The position numbers and the translations under genes are program-made. This document shows, piece by piece, positions 40,476-51,211 of a stretch of 64,000 nt of DNA (position 1 is the stretch's first letter; each line of letters opens with the position of its first letter). This DNA is from Phallus indusiatus (Eukaryota; Basidiomycota; Agaricomycetes; Phallales; Phallaceae), in the NCBI GenBank assembly GCA_027605045.1, contig JAQFWX010000027.1, positions 1 through 64,000 of the forward strand, given 5' to 3'. A model generated the notes under the pieces. It was not told where the DNA came from. It ran no database searches and saw only the letters and a list, made by a program, of their open reading frames with translations.

Positions 40476-43111
40476 ATGCCTCCTAAAAGCAACAAGAAGT
40501 CAAAAAGAACGTAGGCGAACCACCACCTACCGAAGGCGGTCCATCCACATCTGCACGAGCAGGTGATACTGTTGTGATAGACGCAGCATTGTTTGAAACA
40601 CTAGTCGCGGACCACGCGAATCGATCTAGACAAGGATCGAGACAGGGATCGAGACGAGCTTCACCAGCGCGGAGCGAATCAGGTGAATCAGTGAAATCAA
40701 CCAGATCTCATAAGTCCAACCTCGGAAAAGACGAGGTAGTCCTACCACGTAAGATGATTGAGGACGCAAAAGGATGATCCATGACCTCGTAAGAGGTGAT
40801 ACACCGGGACAAGACGTCGGTGATATGTTAGTACGACTAGATGCAGCCGTAATACCCGATGAAGAAGAACCGTGGACAACGGTGAAAGGGAAAGGTCGTG
40901 CACGAGACGACAATAGAACCAGCACGACAATACTGGCTCCAGTAATGGACAACGCGCAGGCGACGGTCAAGACAATGGCAAACACGCCAGCATTGCCAGC
41001 GACGCCCAGAGCTCCATCGGCAGCACCGACCCCCGGTATAACACGTCAACCCACACAACAGTACGCGGTACACGCGGAAACACTACATTCAGTGTTACAG
41101 GACCTACCTTCTGCACAACCAGCAGCGACCAGCACGCCCATCAGACCCACGCGAGCAGCAGATGACGCAGCCGCAGAGATAGAGAGAGGACGAGCTGAGC
41201 TGGACAGATCACGTCGAAACAGCCGACGTACCCCACCAGAGTTCGTGGCAACTCGTGACTACCTGGAAGATCAATCTACCAGACGAGTCAACGCGGGTCA
41301 AGGACCGCGTGATAAGAGTAATCCTTCAGCTGCAGAGCTGGAAGAGTCAGCGAAAGACCTGGAAAGGATGGCCGCTGAGGCAGCACAACTGGCACGGGAA
41401 AAACGTTCCGAAGCATTAGACAAACGCACAACTGCGTTACAAGGGAAGGTTAGTAGGCAAGAACCGTATGTCGACATGCAGGAAGACCTGCAGGAAGTGC
41501 GAGCAGCACGCACTGAACTGGCTAAAAGCAACCGAGAAATGGAAGCTGGCCAACGACCTGGCATCATCTTTGAGCAAGACCTCCCTAATCGCTCGGCGCC
41601 CGCTCAGACTGCAGCGCAACCAGGACCGTCAACAGTACATCCTGGTCCACCAACAAACGCCGGTCAAGCACACGCTCCTGCAACGTCCCCGACAACCAGA
41701 GCACCGGTTGTACCCAGAAGAAGAGCAACATCTGCCAGGGATCAGTACGAGCAAATGAGAGAAGACCTCCGAGATATACCGGAGAGTAACGCTGGGCCCT
41801 TCATGCCCAAATACTATGATGACGAGGACTCGTCAGACGACGAAGAAGAAGCGTATGATCGCGGATACTTCGAACGTGAAATGAGGGAAACCCCATTTGA
41901 CGACCGAGAAGATAGACATAAACCCACGAAGAGGTTTAGAAGAGTTCGGGAAGACGAGGGGATAATTGTCATGGTGCAAGAAGCACTAGAGGAGTGCAAG
42001 GATGTAGTAGTATCAGCGTCCCCACTTGCGAAAGCGGGTGCAAAGATGCCATTATCCGTTATGTATAGCGGATCATCAAAGCCTGAAGACTTTGAGAAGT
42101 TCGTGACCTCTATCCTCAGATGGTTGAGGCTAAATAACCTACTCGGCGCAGCGTACGTCGAAGCACATATAGCCGTAGTCGGTATGCGACTAGATGGAGA
42201 GGCACACGAATGGTTCGTGGAGCACGTAGAACGAGGAGGTCGTTCAACCAAGGGTTGGGACTTGGTAAGACTGTTCCGAAGGATGCACAATATGTTCTTG
42301 TCACCTACAAGCAAGAACCAGTCTGCACATAACTTCGATCACGCGAAGCAAGGTGCAAGGAGTGTACACCGGTACATGAGTGAACTGTTGAAATTCGCAG
42401 CACGTCTAGTCCATCCACCGGACAGATACACCTTCAAACGAAAGTTCTTAGAAGGACTTGATGAGAGAATTCGCAGTGAAGTCACCAAGAGGGGATTCCT
42501 GGCCGAAAACTCATCAATTCGACGGCTGTACATAGCCGCGAACGACATAGAGCAAGCATGGGACTATAATAAGTCAATACTAGCTCAACGTCAGACACCC
42601 GTAAAATCAACGGGTACCCACTCAAGCTTGGCCAGACAAGCTCAAGAGAACAACTACCGCGCTAAAATCAAACCAAGCGGTATACCCACGAGGACTATTC
42701 CCCGTACGACCACAACTAGCAACGCGCTAGCTGTAAGACCAGCGACGAGCAGTGCGATTAAGCCGGCGAGTGTCGACTACCACGACAACTCGACCAGTCA
42801 GCTCAGGAACGCAAGCCCGAAGCAGTAGCACTGTACTGAAGTGCTATGAATGTGGACAGACTGGCCACCTAAGACCACAATGCCCTAGAAAGGGACAGGT
42901 ACGTGCCAACGTAATGCACGTTGAGGAGGAAGATGAAGACGATGCGGACGAGCTGCTCGACGCAATTATAGAGGAAGAAACGGGAGTTAACATACTAGAG
43001 GTGGAGGAATCCCCACAGTATGATGACGCTGAACAAGGTCAAGACACCGCGGAAGCAGCGGACTACGGGGAGGGGACCACTATGAGTGGGACGAGAATGA
43101 AGACGCAGTAG
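40476..43111 (+). pseudogene. gag: gag of E1, interrupted
   Basis: Structural protein forming the virus-like particle. A start at 40476 (MPPKSNKKSK) is followed by pieces in successive frames: one ending about 40777, then 40774-42828, then 42752-43111. Both N-terminal changes coincide with A runs (about 40500 and 40770) and are shared with E2, so they are inherited or systematic. The central capsid-like region lies around SVMYSGSSKPEDFEKFV to FLEGLDERIRSEV. A 2-bp loss after 42770, private to E1, ends the main frame early and puts the CCHC zinc knuckle (CYECGQTGHLRPQC) in a separate frame. E1 gag is therefore probably unable to package RNA unless supplied in trans, or the assembly is wrong at this point. 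Confidence 0.85.
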
Positions 43112-43119
43112 GCGCATAC

Positions 43120-43851
43120 ATGATGGTGATAACCGAAGATCACGGTTATGATGAAAGAAGACTACTTGTTATCAAACAAGGCTCGTCCACCATTGGGACG
43201 ATTAAGTCACAGGAAGAACCCCTGTATGACCACACGATGAGACCTAAGTCAAGGGCTCCAAAGCGTGATAAAGAATCAATAAGACCTCTAGAGGGTTACT
43301 GGCTCGTAAACGGCCAATTAGCGCATTGTTTGATTGACAGTGGATGTCAAGGCATGATAATGTCACCATCATTCTCGCTCACGACTGGAGCGAAGACATT
43401 CAAACTGGATAAGCCAGTATCACTGCAGCTCGCAGTGAAAGGAAGTAAGTCCGTAATACAGTACGGAACGTATACCCGAATAGAATTTGGGGATATTAGT
43501 GTGTTAGAATACTTTGATATAGTCAATATTGACTACTACGACGTCATAATTGGCGTACCATTCCTGAAAAGGTATGACATCTGCCTGGACTTTGGCAACG
43601 GGATAATCACCCGGGATGGAGGAGTAATCACTCCAGTGGAACGGTTCACTGAAATACCTAACACCACGGACGAGCCCACCGAGTTAAGTGGAAGCTTAGC
43701 CATAGCATCAGCACGCCCCATAACTACTACGTCTAACGCAGTAGCAGTGAGACGGAAGATCCGAGTACCGGAACTCAAGGATGAGAACCTACCCGCTACG
43801 CGAGTACTGGAAGGAGGAGTACAGCGACTTATTCGGGCCAGTGCCGAATAG
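43120..43851 (+). CDS. pro: Retroviral-type aspartic protease ORF of E1
   Basis: About 243 aa with the catalytic triad in LIDSGCQGMIMS (D-S-G) and the flap/core strand YYDVIIGVPFLKRYD. The frame continues upstream of 43120 without a stop to about 43060 (DHYEWDENEDAVGAYM) and overlaps the end of gag in the -1 frame, so expression by -1 ribosomal frameshift near the GGGGAGGGG run is likely. Its 3' end overlaps pol in the +1 frame (43781-43851). It cleaves the Gag-Pol precursor. Identical to E2 except for three bases in the overlap. Confidence 0.85.
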   Translation: MMVITEDHGYDERRLLVIKQGSSTIGTIKSQEEPLYDHTMRPKSRAPKRDKESIRPLEGYWLVNGQLAHCLIDSGCQGMIMSPSFSLTTGAKTFKLDKPVSLQLAVKGSKSVIQYGTYTRIEFGDISVLEYFDIVNIDYYDVIIGVPFLKRYDICLDFGNGIITRDGGVITPVERFTEIPNTTDEPTELSGSLAIASARPITTTSNAVAVRRKIRVPELKDENLPATRVLEGGVQRLIRASAE

Positions 43852-46800
43852 ACTCCCTCCATTTAGGGATGTAAATCATCATATCCCATTAATAGAACCT
43901 AACAAGGTTATCCGGTACAGACTACCGAAGTGCCCAGACGCCCTCAAGCCACTGCTGGCTGAAAAAATAGAGCGCTACACGCAAGCAGGTTGGTGGGAAC
44001 CGACTGTCGCACAGCAAGCCATCCCTATGCTATGCCTGTTTAAAAAGGCATTATCAGGACTACGCACGGTATTTGACCTGCGTCAGCAGAATGATAATAC
44101 GTTGAAAGACGTGACCCCGTTTCCAGACCAGGAGACCATTCGCCAAGACGTGGCGAGACACAAGTATAGGTCGAAAATTGACCTAACGGAAGCTTACGAG
44201 CAAGTCAGAATTGCTCCGGAAGACGTGGATAAGACCACGTTCTCGACGATATATGGCACGTTTAAAAGCCATGTTATGCAACAAGGTGATTGCAACGCGC
44301 CTTCGACATTCCAGAGATTGATGACCCATATATTCCGGGACCACATCGGAAGAAACATACACTCGTACATCGACGACGTGTTCGTCTACTCAATGACGAT
44401 ACAACAACACCAGGAACATCTGGAGATTGCCTTCTCGAGATTGAGGAAGGAACAACTTTACCTAAGTCAGAAGAAAGTTGACTTATACTCCAAACGATTG
44501 GAGTGCCTAGGACACATCATCGACGACGATGGTATCCACCCAGATATGGATAAGATGGATAAAATTCGCGATTGGAGAACCCCACGTACGTTCAACGACG
44601 TTCAGAAGTTCTTAGGGCTGGTGCAATATGTTGCCGCCTACCTTCCGGGAGTCGCTACTTACACTTCCCCATTGTCGGGATGTACCCACAACAACAGGCA
44701 ATTCGAGTGGACACCGGCACTAGAACGCTGTTTCAACGCAATCAAAGCGTTGACGAAGAACGCCCCAGTTCTTAAACCTATCAATCCTGATAGCGACGAG
44801 CCAATCTGGCTTGTAACCGATGGATCCAAGTGTGGCGTCGGTGCGTACTATGGTCAAGGCGCAAGTTGGCAAACCTGCAGACCCGCAGGGTTTATGTCTA
44901 AGAAATTCACTCCGGCACAGTACAACTACCGGACTCATGAGCACGAGCTCATTGCAGTACTTGAAGCACTGAATAAGTGGGAAGACAAACTACTAGGTCG
45001 TAAATTCACCCTAGTAACGGACAACGAGGCCTTGAAACACTTCAAGACACAGCCCCGTATGTCGCCTAGACAGGCGAGATGGTACGAGTATCTCTCTCGT
45101 TTCGACTACGAAACGATTCACATTAAAGGTGAGACCAACACGGTCGCAGATGGACTCTCGAGATATTTCGAGGATGACCTACCTAACGAGATACACCCAC
45201 CTGAGAACTACGTCAACATCGACGTAAAACTAGATCCAACAGGGGATCAGCTACCTCCTGAAAGGAAAAGTGAACTCAGAATCAGTGCGGCGAGACGCAT
45301 TAAAACTCGGGCGAAAGCTAGAGTCCAACAACAGACGGCTGAACAAGCATCCATTGAACAACGACCAGCGTCCATTGAAGAAGTGGATACAGACGACGAA
45401 GACGTACTGGCAGTCACAGCGCAGCATAGCGGTAAAACGCTTAAAGCCAAGATTGAAGGCTTTGAAGGATTAGCTGATCTGATAAAGAGCGGCTATAAGG
45501 ACGACACAACACTGAAGAAAGTGTTAGAAAACCCTGATGCATACAAAGGGTTTGGGATGAAAAACCAGCTACTGTACACGAAGAATCAGTTCTCCCGTGA
45601 CGTGGTCTGCATACCCCATCACTTATTTTACCAGGGGAGGAAGCTGGTAGAGATCATCATTAGTGAAGCACACGAAATTGTGGGACACTTCGGACGCTAT
45701 AAAACGTCGCAATACATTAGACAAGTGTATTGGTGGAGAACGATGGCAGAGGACATCGATGAATACTGCAAATCGTGCGGTAAATGTCAAACGAATAAGG
45801 ATGACAATAGACATCCTAGCGGTCTGCTGAAGACGCTACCCATTCCCAATAAACCATGGGAATCAGTCGGAATGGACTTTATAGGCCCGTTACCAGTATC
45901 GAAAGGACATGACTTCTTACTAGTCATAATTGACAGATTGACGTCAATGGTGAGACTCATGCCCACCACCACGAAGCTAACTGCGAAAAGCGCAGCACAC
46001 CTGTACTTCGAAGGTGTAGTTAGGCATCATGGCGTGCCAGCTTCTATCGTCAGTGATAGAGATACCAGATTCACCGCGAAGTTCTGGAAAGAACTACAGC
46101 GGCTAATAGGGACAAAACTCCTCATGTCCACTTCATTCCATCCACAGACGGATGGAGCAACAGAGCGGGCGAACCGCTCCATAGGACAAGTATTACGTTC
46201 TATAATAGATAACGACCAAAAGGATTGGGCTGAACGTATCCCGATGGCGGAATTCGCACTGAACAGTAGCACGAGTGAAACGACTAAGTTCACGCCATTC
46301 GAACTTAACTACGGATACATCCCTGCACTAGGGCGACAGCTCAACACAGACACCAAGTTCAATGGTGTGAAGCAATTCGCATTACAAGCGAAATGGAATC
46401 TTATGGCCGCACACGATGCCATAATCGCGAGTCGCGTGAAACAAACCATGCACGCGAACACCCACAGACGAGATGCGCCTGTTTACAAAGAGGGTGACCT
46501 CGTGTACCTTTCTACGAAGAACATATCTCTACCAAAGGGTAGATCCAGTAAGTTGGTACCGCGTTACGTCGGTCCTTACAAAGTATTGTCAGTCAAAGAC
46601 AATATTAACGTCAAACTCGACTTGCCTGACGAGTTGAAGAAGCGTAGGATAAATCCAATATTCCACGTGGACTTAGTGAAACCACATATCGCCAATGATG
46701 ACGATAGATTTCCACGTCGTGAGTCATTAACGGCGTACGACTTTGGACAACCGGACAATGCCGAATGGCATGTAGATGAACTACTAGCCCATCGCTGGAC

Positions 46801-46969
46801 TGGGTCTAAAGACACGGACATCGAGTTCCTAGTGCAATGGACGCTAGGCGATACGACCTGGGAGCCGTACGAACACTGCAAAGACTTGCAGGCATTGGAT
46901 GAGTATCTCCAATTACGCGGGGTTACCCAATTAGGGAAATTGCCGCGTCTCCGCACGACGCGTAAATGA
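43781..46969 (+). CDS. pol: pol of E1: RT, RNase H, integrase, chromodomain
   Basis: An open frame of 1,062 codons. Reverse transcriptase: SKIDLTEAYEQVRI (first Asp), QQGDCNAPSTFQRL and SYIDDVFVYS (YIDD near residue 197). RNase H: VTDGSKCGVGAYYG (about 346), HEHELIAVLEAL, VTDNEAL. Integrase: HEIVGHFG with CKSCGKC (zinc HHCC, about 630-670), then D-D-E in GMDFIGPLP (about 697), VSDRDTRFT (about 757) and TDGATERANRS (about 792). A chromodomain closes the protein (IEFLVQWTLGDTTWEPYEH, about 1010-1045). There is no ATG near the 5' end; REYWKEEYSDLFG follows the protease in the +1 frame, so it is probably made as a frameshift fusion. The frame is uninterrupted, unlike E2. Confidence 0.95.
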   Translation: MRTYPLREYWKEEYSDLFGPVPNRLPPFRDVNHHIPLIEPNKVIRYRLPKCPDALKPLLAEKIERYTQAGWWEPTVAQQAIPMLCLFKKALSGLRTVFDLRQQNDNTLKDVTPFPDQETIRQDVARHKYRSKIDLTEAYEQVRIAPEDVDKTTFSTIYGTFKSHVMQQGDCNAPSTFQRLMTHIFRDHIGRNIHSYIDDVFVYSMTIQQHQEHLEIAFSRLRKEQLYLSQKKVDLYSKRLECLGHIIDDDGIHPDMDKMDKIRDWRTPRTFNDVQKFLGLVQYVAAYLPGVATYTSPLSGCTHNNRQFEWTPALERCFNAIKALTKNAPVLKPINPDSDEPIWLVTDGSKCGVGAYYGQGASWQTCRPAGFMSKKFTPAQYNYRTHEHELIAVLEALNKWEDKLLGRKFTLVTDNEALKHFKTQPRMSPRQARWYEYLSRFDYETIHIKGETNTVADGLSRYFEDDLPNEIHPPENYVNIDVKLDPTGDQLPPERKSELRISAARRIKTRAKARVQQQTAEQASIEQRPASIEEVDTDDEDVLAVTAQHSGKTLKAKIEGFEGLADLIKSGYKDDTTLKKVLENPDAYKGFGMKNQLLYTKNQFSRDVVCIPHHLFYQGRKLVEIIISEAHEIVGHFGRYKTSQYIRQVYWWRTMAEDIDEYCKSCGKCQTNKDDNRHPSGLLKTLPIPNKPWESVGMDFIGPLPVSKGHDFLLVIIDRLTSMVRLMPTTTKLTAKSAAHLYFEGVVRHHGVPASIVSDRDTRFTAKFWKELQRLIGTKLLMSTSFHPQTDGATERANRSIGQVLRSIIDNDQKDWAERIPMAEFALNSSTSETTKFTPFELNYGYIPALGRQLNTDTKFNGVKQFALQAKWNLMAAHDAIIASRVKQTMHANTHRRDAPVYKEGDLVYLSTKNISLPKGRSSKLVPRYVGPYKVLSVKDNINVKLDLPDELKKRRINPIFHVDLVKPHIANDDDRFPRRESLTAYDFGQPDNAEWHVDELLAHRWTGSKDTDIEFLVQWTLGDTTWEPYEHCKDLQALDEYLQLRGVTQLGKLPRLRTTRK

Positions 46970-47107
46970 GGATCTGCAAGCAGATCTGCCCCGTGCCCCG
47001 GCGGCACAACAGCCACGAGAAAATCCTACTCGGGCGCTACTCTGATACAAGAGTAAATAAATACTCTTTCTTACGACCCCGTCTCAGCCACCTGAGCACC
47101 GTCAACG

Positions 47108-48916
47108 ATGTCTGCAGAACCTTCACGACCTACCTCTTCATCTACGAAGCCCTCGACCCGCAAGGGACGATTTGACGATATCAAGCAAGCGTTGCTTGAA
47201 GCACAAAAAGAATGGAGTATGGATTCCATGCCTGGCTGCGTAGCCATCACCCACGAAAGTGGGAAATGTACCCACTGCGATGAGTATATCTCGCACATTA
47301 GTACCGCTGCAAGCAAGCGTACCATTGTTCTTGACGAGAAAGACGTCAAAGAGTGCCTACTCGAGGCATTCCCGTTCCTGCAAAAAGAGTGGGATGATTT
47401 ACGAAAGCGCCTTGAAGACGCTAACGACTACGCCGACCAGACCGTCCAAGAACTCAAGGACGTTGAGAGACGAGAGGACGACCTTCGAGATCGTATACGG
47501 GAACTCGAGGACAAGTTGAAGCAAGCCCCACAGGCAGCATCGCCTGTGTCATCTAGGAAACGACCTCGGTCAGAGGCCAAGGGCCCCACGAATCATGGGC
47601 CCGTAGGATTCGACGCGTACGACGACGACGACGACGATGATCTAGACGACCACGATTGGGCGGACTCCTACAATGACGAGTCGGTACTCGACTCCAACGG
47701 TCAACCCGTTCCTCCCCACTCTGGGGATGATTTCGGCCTGATGGACAGGCTGGACCCTGAAGAGGAGTCATTATTGTCTCGGCGACAACTCGCTGAGAAA
47801 GTCCTCGCTGAGTTCCCAGGAACTCCCCGTATCTCCAACCAGGCCAAGTACCGCGATACGTGGCCCGCTTTTATGCAAGGCCACGACCCCACAGCGTCTC
47901 GAGCAGGGAAAACCCCTGTACCTGGGCCAGTTCCCGACCCACTCGCGTGGTACATGATGTGTCCACTGGATGACCCCTCGTTCGTACTCCAGGGGAAGCA
48001 GATCTGGAAGAAACCACCCATATTGGACACACCTCAAAAGGTTGCAATGCACGCGCGCATTAGACTTGCCTGGGACGTAGGCATGATGTTCATCAATAGA
48101 AAGAAGAAAGAGCGAGACTACGCTCGCCTCACTATCGGGGAGCGCCCTGAAGCTTTTCCATACCCAACAGAAGGGCAAATGGACCTGGAAACGGGTCGCC
48201 TCTATGAGACGTGGTATAAGGACCCCGCCTCCGTACCCTTTTATATAAGGGTTGAACCATCAGGATCGCTGAATATCAGCGATGTTGAAGTCGTAGCGTG
48301 GCTTCGAAAAATATTCCCGAATCGGGAAACAAGGAAGACTGTATTCCCCATTGTAGCGGAGATATGTACCGAGCCTGGACTATCCACCTGGCTCAACGCC
48401 GCTGGCATCAACGCCGACAAGACGGTGAATAACTCCCCATCCATAATCGAAGGATGGCGTCGAGCATATACCCTGCCCCAGGGTAACATTCCCACCAAGG
48501 AAGAAGTTGTCGGGATGCTGCGATATAACTGTGTGAATACCCGACTAATCGAAACTCGATTAGGACCACTATTTGAGCGGTGGCGATCACACACTAACAG
48601 CAACACCATCGCCGTGAAGTGGCGAGAATCTCAACCCACCGTCTCGTCGCTGCTACCAGGGCGTCAGTATCGAAGACGACGTCGCAACAATCGTCGTGAC
48701 GCCGCCCCTGCAGCTCCTATTGCTGGACCTTCGAAGGAGACTCCTTATGTGGAGTCCACCGCTAACTCGCCTCCCTCGGCGAAAGCACCACTCCCAGCAG
48801 AAATCGCTGAGAAAGAACTCGTGATCGACCCCGATCAATACGAGGTCCTGGATAGACCAGGAGCAGGCCCTCAAGGTGATATTGAGATGGCCATGGATTA
48901 TACCGCGGACGACTGA
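47108..48916 (+). CDS. E1 ORF3: 602-aa accessory protein in the env position
   Basis: Begins with an ATG 138 bp after the pol stop and ends about 45 bp before the polypurine tract. No signal peptide or transmembrane helix is visible, so it is not an envelope protein. In order: Ser/Thr/Pro-rich start; a Cys/His patch (GCVAITHESGKCTHCDEY, about residues 38-58); a strong coiled coil (about 85-140, LRKRLEDANDYADQ and ERREDDLRDRIRELEDKL); a poly-Asp stretch (DAYDDDDDDDLDD, about 172-184); a globular part with LAWYMMCPLDDPSF, AWDVGMMFINRKKK, GRLYETWYKDP and VAWLRKIFPNRETRK; a basic RRRRRNNRRD patch near 520-530; and an acidic end. I do not recognise the family. It is intact here and split in E2. 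Confidence 0.8.
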   Translation: MSAEPSRPTSSSTKPSTRKGRFDDIKQALLEAQKEWSMDSMPGCVAITHESGKCTHCDEYISHISTAASKRTIVLDEKDVKECLLEAFPFLQKEWDDLRKRLEDANDYADQTVQELKDVERREDDLRDRIRELEDKLKQAPQAASPVSSRKRPRSEAKGPTNHGPVGFDAYDDDDDDDLDDHDWADSYNDESVLDSNGQPVPPHSGDDFGLMDRLDPEEESLLSRRQLAEKVLAEFPGTPRISNQAKYRDTWPAFMQGHDPTASRAGKTPVPGPVPDPLAWYMMCPLDDPSFVLQGKQIWKKPPILDTPQKVAMHARIRLAWDVGMMFINRKKKERDYARLTIGERPEAFPYPTEGQMDLETGRLYETWYKDPASVPFYIRVEPSGSLNISDVEVVAWLRKIFPNRETRKTVFPIVAEICTEPGLSTWLNAAGINADKTVNNSPSIIEGWRRAYTLPQGNIPTKEEVVGMLRYNCVNTRLIETRLGPLFERWRSHTNSNTIAVKWRESQPTVSSLLPGRQYRRRRRNNRRDAAPAAPIAGPSKETPYVESTANSPPSAKAPLPAEIAEKELVIDPDQYEVLDRPGAGPQGDIEMAMDYTADD

Positions 48917-48960
48917 GACTCACTCGTCGTATCATGTATTGACTTGACGCTCAAGTCAGC

Positions 48961-48969
48961 GGGGGAGGA
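48961..48969 (+). promoter_or_regulatory. Polypurine tract of E1
   Basis: GGGGGAGGA lies immediately 5' of the TG that opens the 3' LTR, the position of the plus-strand primer in LTR retrotransposons. Confidence 0.85.
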
Positions 48970-49233
48970 TGTAACGGTTCCGCTATGAGCAGCGGACTAC
49001 TATTAACCATAGTACATATTCGTATATACATACAATTGTATGCAGACGATCGTCGTCTGCACAAGTACCTAGTATTATGTAACGTACATAGGCGCCGTCA
49101 CACCAGTAAATACCGCGTAACGGTAAAGGCGCCGGCAGCCTTTCTTACCTGCACTTGCAAATATACAGCTTTACACTGTTTGTTGTGAGTCCGTAAGAAC
49201 CGGGCTAATCGTAAACTGTAACGAAACGTTACA
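48970..49233 (+). repeat. 3' LTR of E1 (264 bp)
   Basis: Identical by eye to the 5' LTR at 40135-40398, from TGTAACGG to CGTTACA. Identity implies recent insertion. Confidence 0.95.
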
Positions 49234-49238
49234 ACGAG
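49234..49238. repeat. Target-site duplication of E1, right copy
   Basis: ACGAG, matching 40130-40134. Confidence 0.92.
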
Positions 49239-51211
49239 GCTCTTCAATGTCGGGAGAAGAATGTGGGCGACTACACCCTACTATTCTATTTCTCCATCTC
49301 CTTTGTATGCCATGATTCTGCGGTCTATGACATTATGCCCAAGCCTATGACTTCGCTGGTCGTCGTCATCATCATCATCTTCCGAACAGAGTTTGACAAT
49401 TCATCATTCATCGTCGACAGCGTCTCTTGCACTATCGATCGCATCTCTTTGAACGACCTCGACATCTCTGGACGAGTTTATTCACCCTTATTCGTATGAT
49501 GCTCAAGAATCTCAGCAGGGTTCGACAGGACCTCCGAGCAAGAAAAGCGTAAGAAAACGGATAAACTCGTCAGGTACCTCGGTTTTTGGGCGATTCTGTG
49601 CCTGTTGAATTGGTTTTGGGTGAATGTTACGCTTTTAAAGATGGCAAACACCTATAGTAAAAAGCCGCTTTGGATGAGGAGAAAAAGAGTAGTTCTGATG
49701 CGGCGTTGCCTGGACATGATCGTAAAAAGGATGATCTTGATTCTGAGGAGCGTGTTAGGCGTGTTAAGAGGGGTGTAAGGATGGAGCAGGTGCGTTTTTC
49801 ATTTCTTCTTCTCAGTCGTTGTTCTTAGTGTTTTATTCTGATTATAGATGTTTGGAACGCGTCCTCCGTCTTATATGTATTTGGTTCATGCACGAACCAC
49901 ATCGAATACGACATCTAACTCGCCGGACCGTCCATTGACATCCCTTATATCTCTGATGTCTTCTTCTCAAATCAGATCGCAAGTAATGTGTATTCGTCAT
50001 TCAAAGGCAAATCGAAACATGTCGTGACAGGTTCGGTTGAATCTCATGTCTATACGTTTATACATCGAGCACTGGAAGCGTCTGCGCCTGGTGGTTCATT
50101 GGATCATTCGTTATCGAAAACTAGAGCTGGAAGAGACTTTACTTCGCTGCCGTATTTGTTTATACCTCTTCCTAATCAGATTGGCCCCACAGTGGGGCAC
50201 TGGTTCTTCACAACAACAACCATCTAGACGACGTGGGAATGGAGACTCTAACAAGTTGCTTCTGGTCAAGGTATACCTGTCAGTGGTCGTCTTCGAGATG
50301 AATCTGAGAATTTAGATGTTGCCAATGTAATTCTTTCGACACCTACATGCAGTATCGACGGTCATTGATATCTTTCGGGGATATTGTCATATTGTCGATA
50401 AGGTCAGTGTTAAATTACACTCATTTGTAAGCCCATCGATAACGTTTTTTCTCTTTCATTTAGGAAAAATAAAGCGTCTCTTGTCTTGTAGAGGTTCATC
50501 AATATCTTCAACCGCCTCCACACTCTGCCTCTCATATGGGTCTGGACTAGGAAGACTATGACAGCGATGATACTGACAATGAAGACTTTAAGGAGTCAAG
50601 CTCCTCAAGAAGAAACAAACAAAACGACGCACCGGTTACTCCAACACAACTGCCAATGCTCCTCCTCATTCAATGAAAGGAGAGCCGTCTCCATAACCCC
50701 CTTTTTCTCGTCGTCAGTTACCTTACCATCCCGAATTTCGACTTCTTTCGTTTCAACAGAACATCAACGCTTTCTTCACTCAGCACACTCAGACTGCTAC
50801 TAGCTTTTCTACAAGACTGGCCGATATACATACCTGGGTACTATAATACACCCTGCTCCGAAGCCGAAGGGCGTGCTGATTGTTTGAAGTGCATTGTCGT
50901 CGCGCGGCTAAGCTGGCCAACTTTCCTGGAGTCAAGGACCGCGATTTGTTTGGAGAAATTCTGGAGAGCATTGAGACTGGTATCATGAAGGATGTTAAGG
51001 CGGGGCGAATCGGTCTCGTATATCTTTAAGTAATATGCTCTTTTCTTTCTTTCTTTCCAACTATTCATGTTCACCGCCGATCCATCCTTTTTAACACAGG
51101 AATACCGTCGGAATTAATCACAGGATTCTCCAATAAAAAAAGTTATGTTGGTATGATGTTCAATACTATCTACTATCCTGCTTGGTTGCTTATTTGCAAA
51201 ACATTCAGTTC
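49239..51211 (+). pseudogene. Right part of the host locus interrupted by E1, plus unclassified pieces
   Basis: The frame crossing the repaired target site stays open to 49499. Further protein-like plus-strand pieces are DDLDSEERVRRVKRGVRMEQ ending near 49797, a candidate intron, MFGTRPPSYMYLVHARTT from about 49851, and AAKLANFPGVKDRDLFGEIL then ESIETGIMKDVKAG at about 50903-51010. These look like exons of one or more host genes rather than transposon DNA. Stops near 49655 and unresolved joins prevent a full model. A (CAT)n run lies at about 49365-49378. Confidence 0.3.

Larger units (their letters stand above)
40135..49233 (+). mobile_element. E1: full-length Ty3/Gypsy chromovirus with extra 3' ORF
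   Basis: A complete LTR retrotransposon of 9,099 bp: 264-bp identical LTRs, 5-bp TSD ACGAG, gag, protease, pol (RT-RNase H-integrase-chromodomain), a third ORF, and a polypurine tract before the 3' LTR. It is the sister of E2 (54454-63547). By eye I see only two substitutions between them, plus six small indels. E1 carries a 2-bp loss near 42770 that cuts the CCHC knuckle off gag; its pol and ORF3 are open. No TGG-type tRNA primer-binding site follows the 5' LTR. The C-terminal chromodomain would direct integration to heterochromatin. Confidence 0.95.

Noticed and set aside
47108..48916. ORF3 as an envelope glycoprotein
   Set aside because: No signal peptide, no membrane helix, no Cys-rich ectodomain; coiled coil and charged stretches instead.
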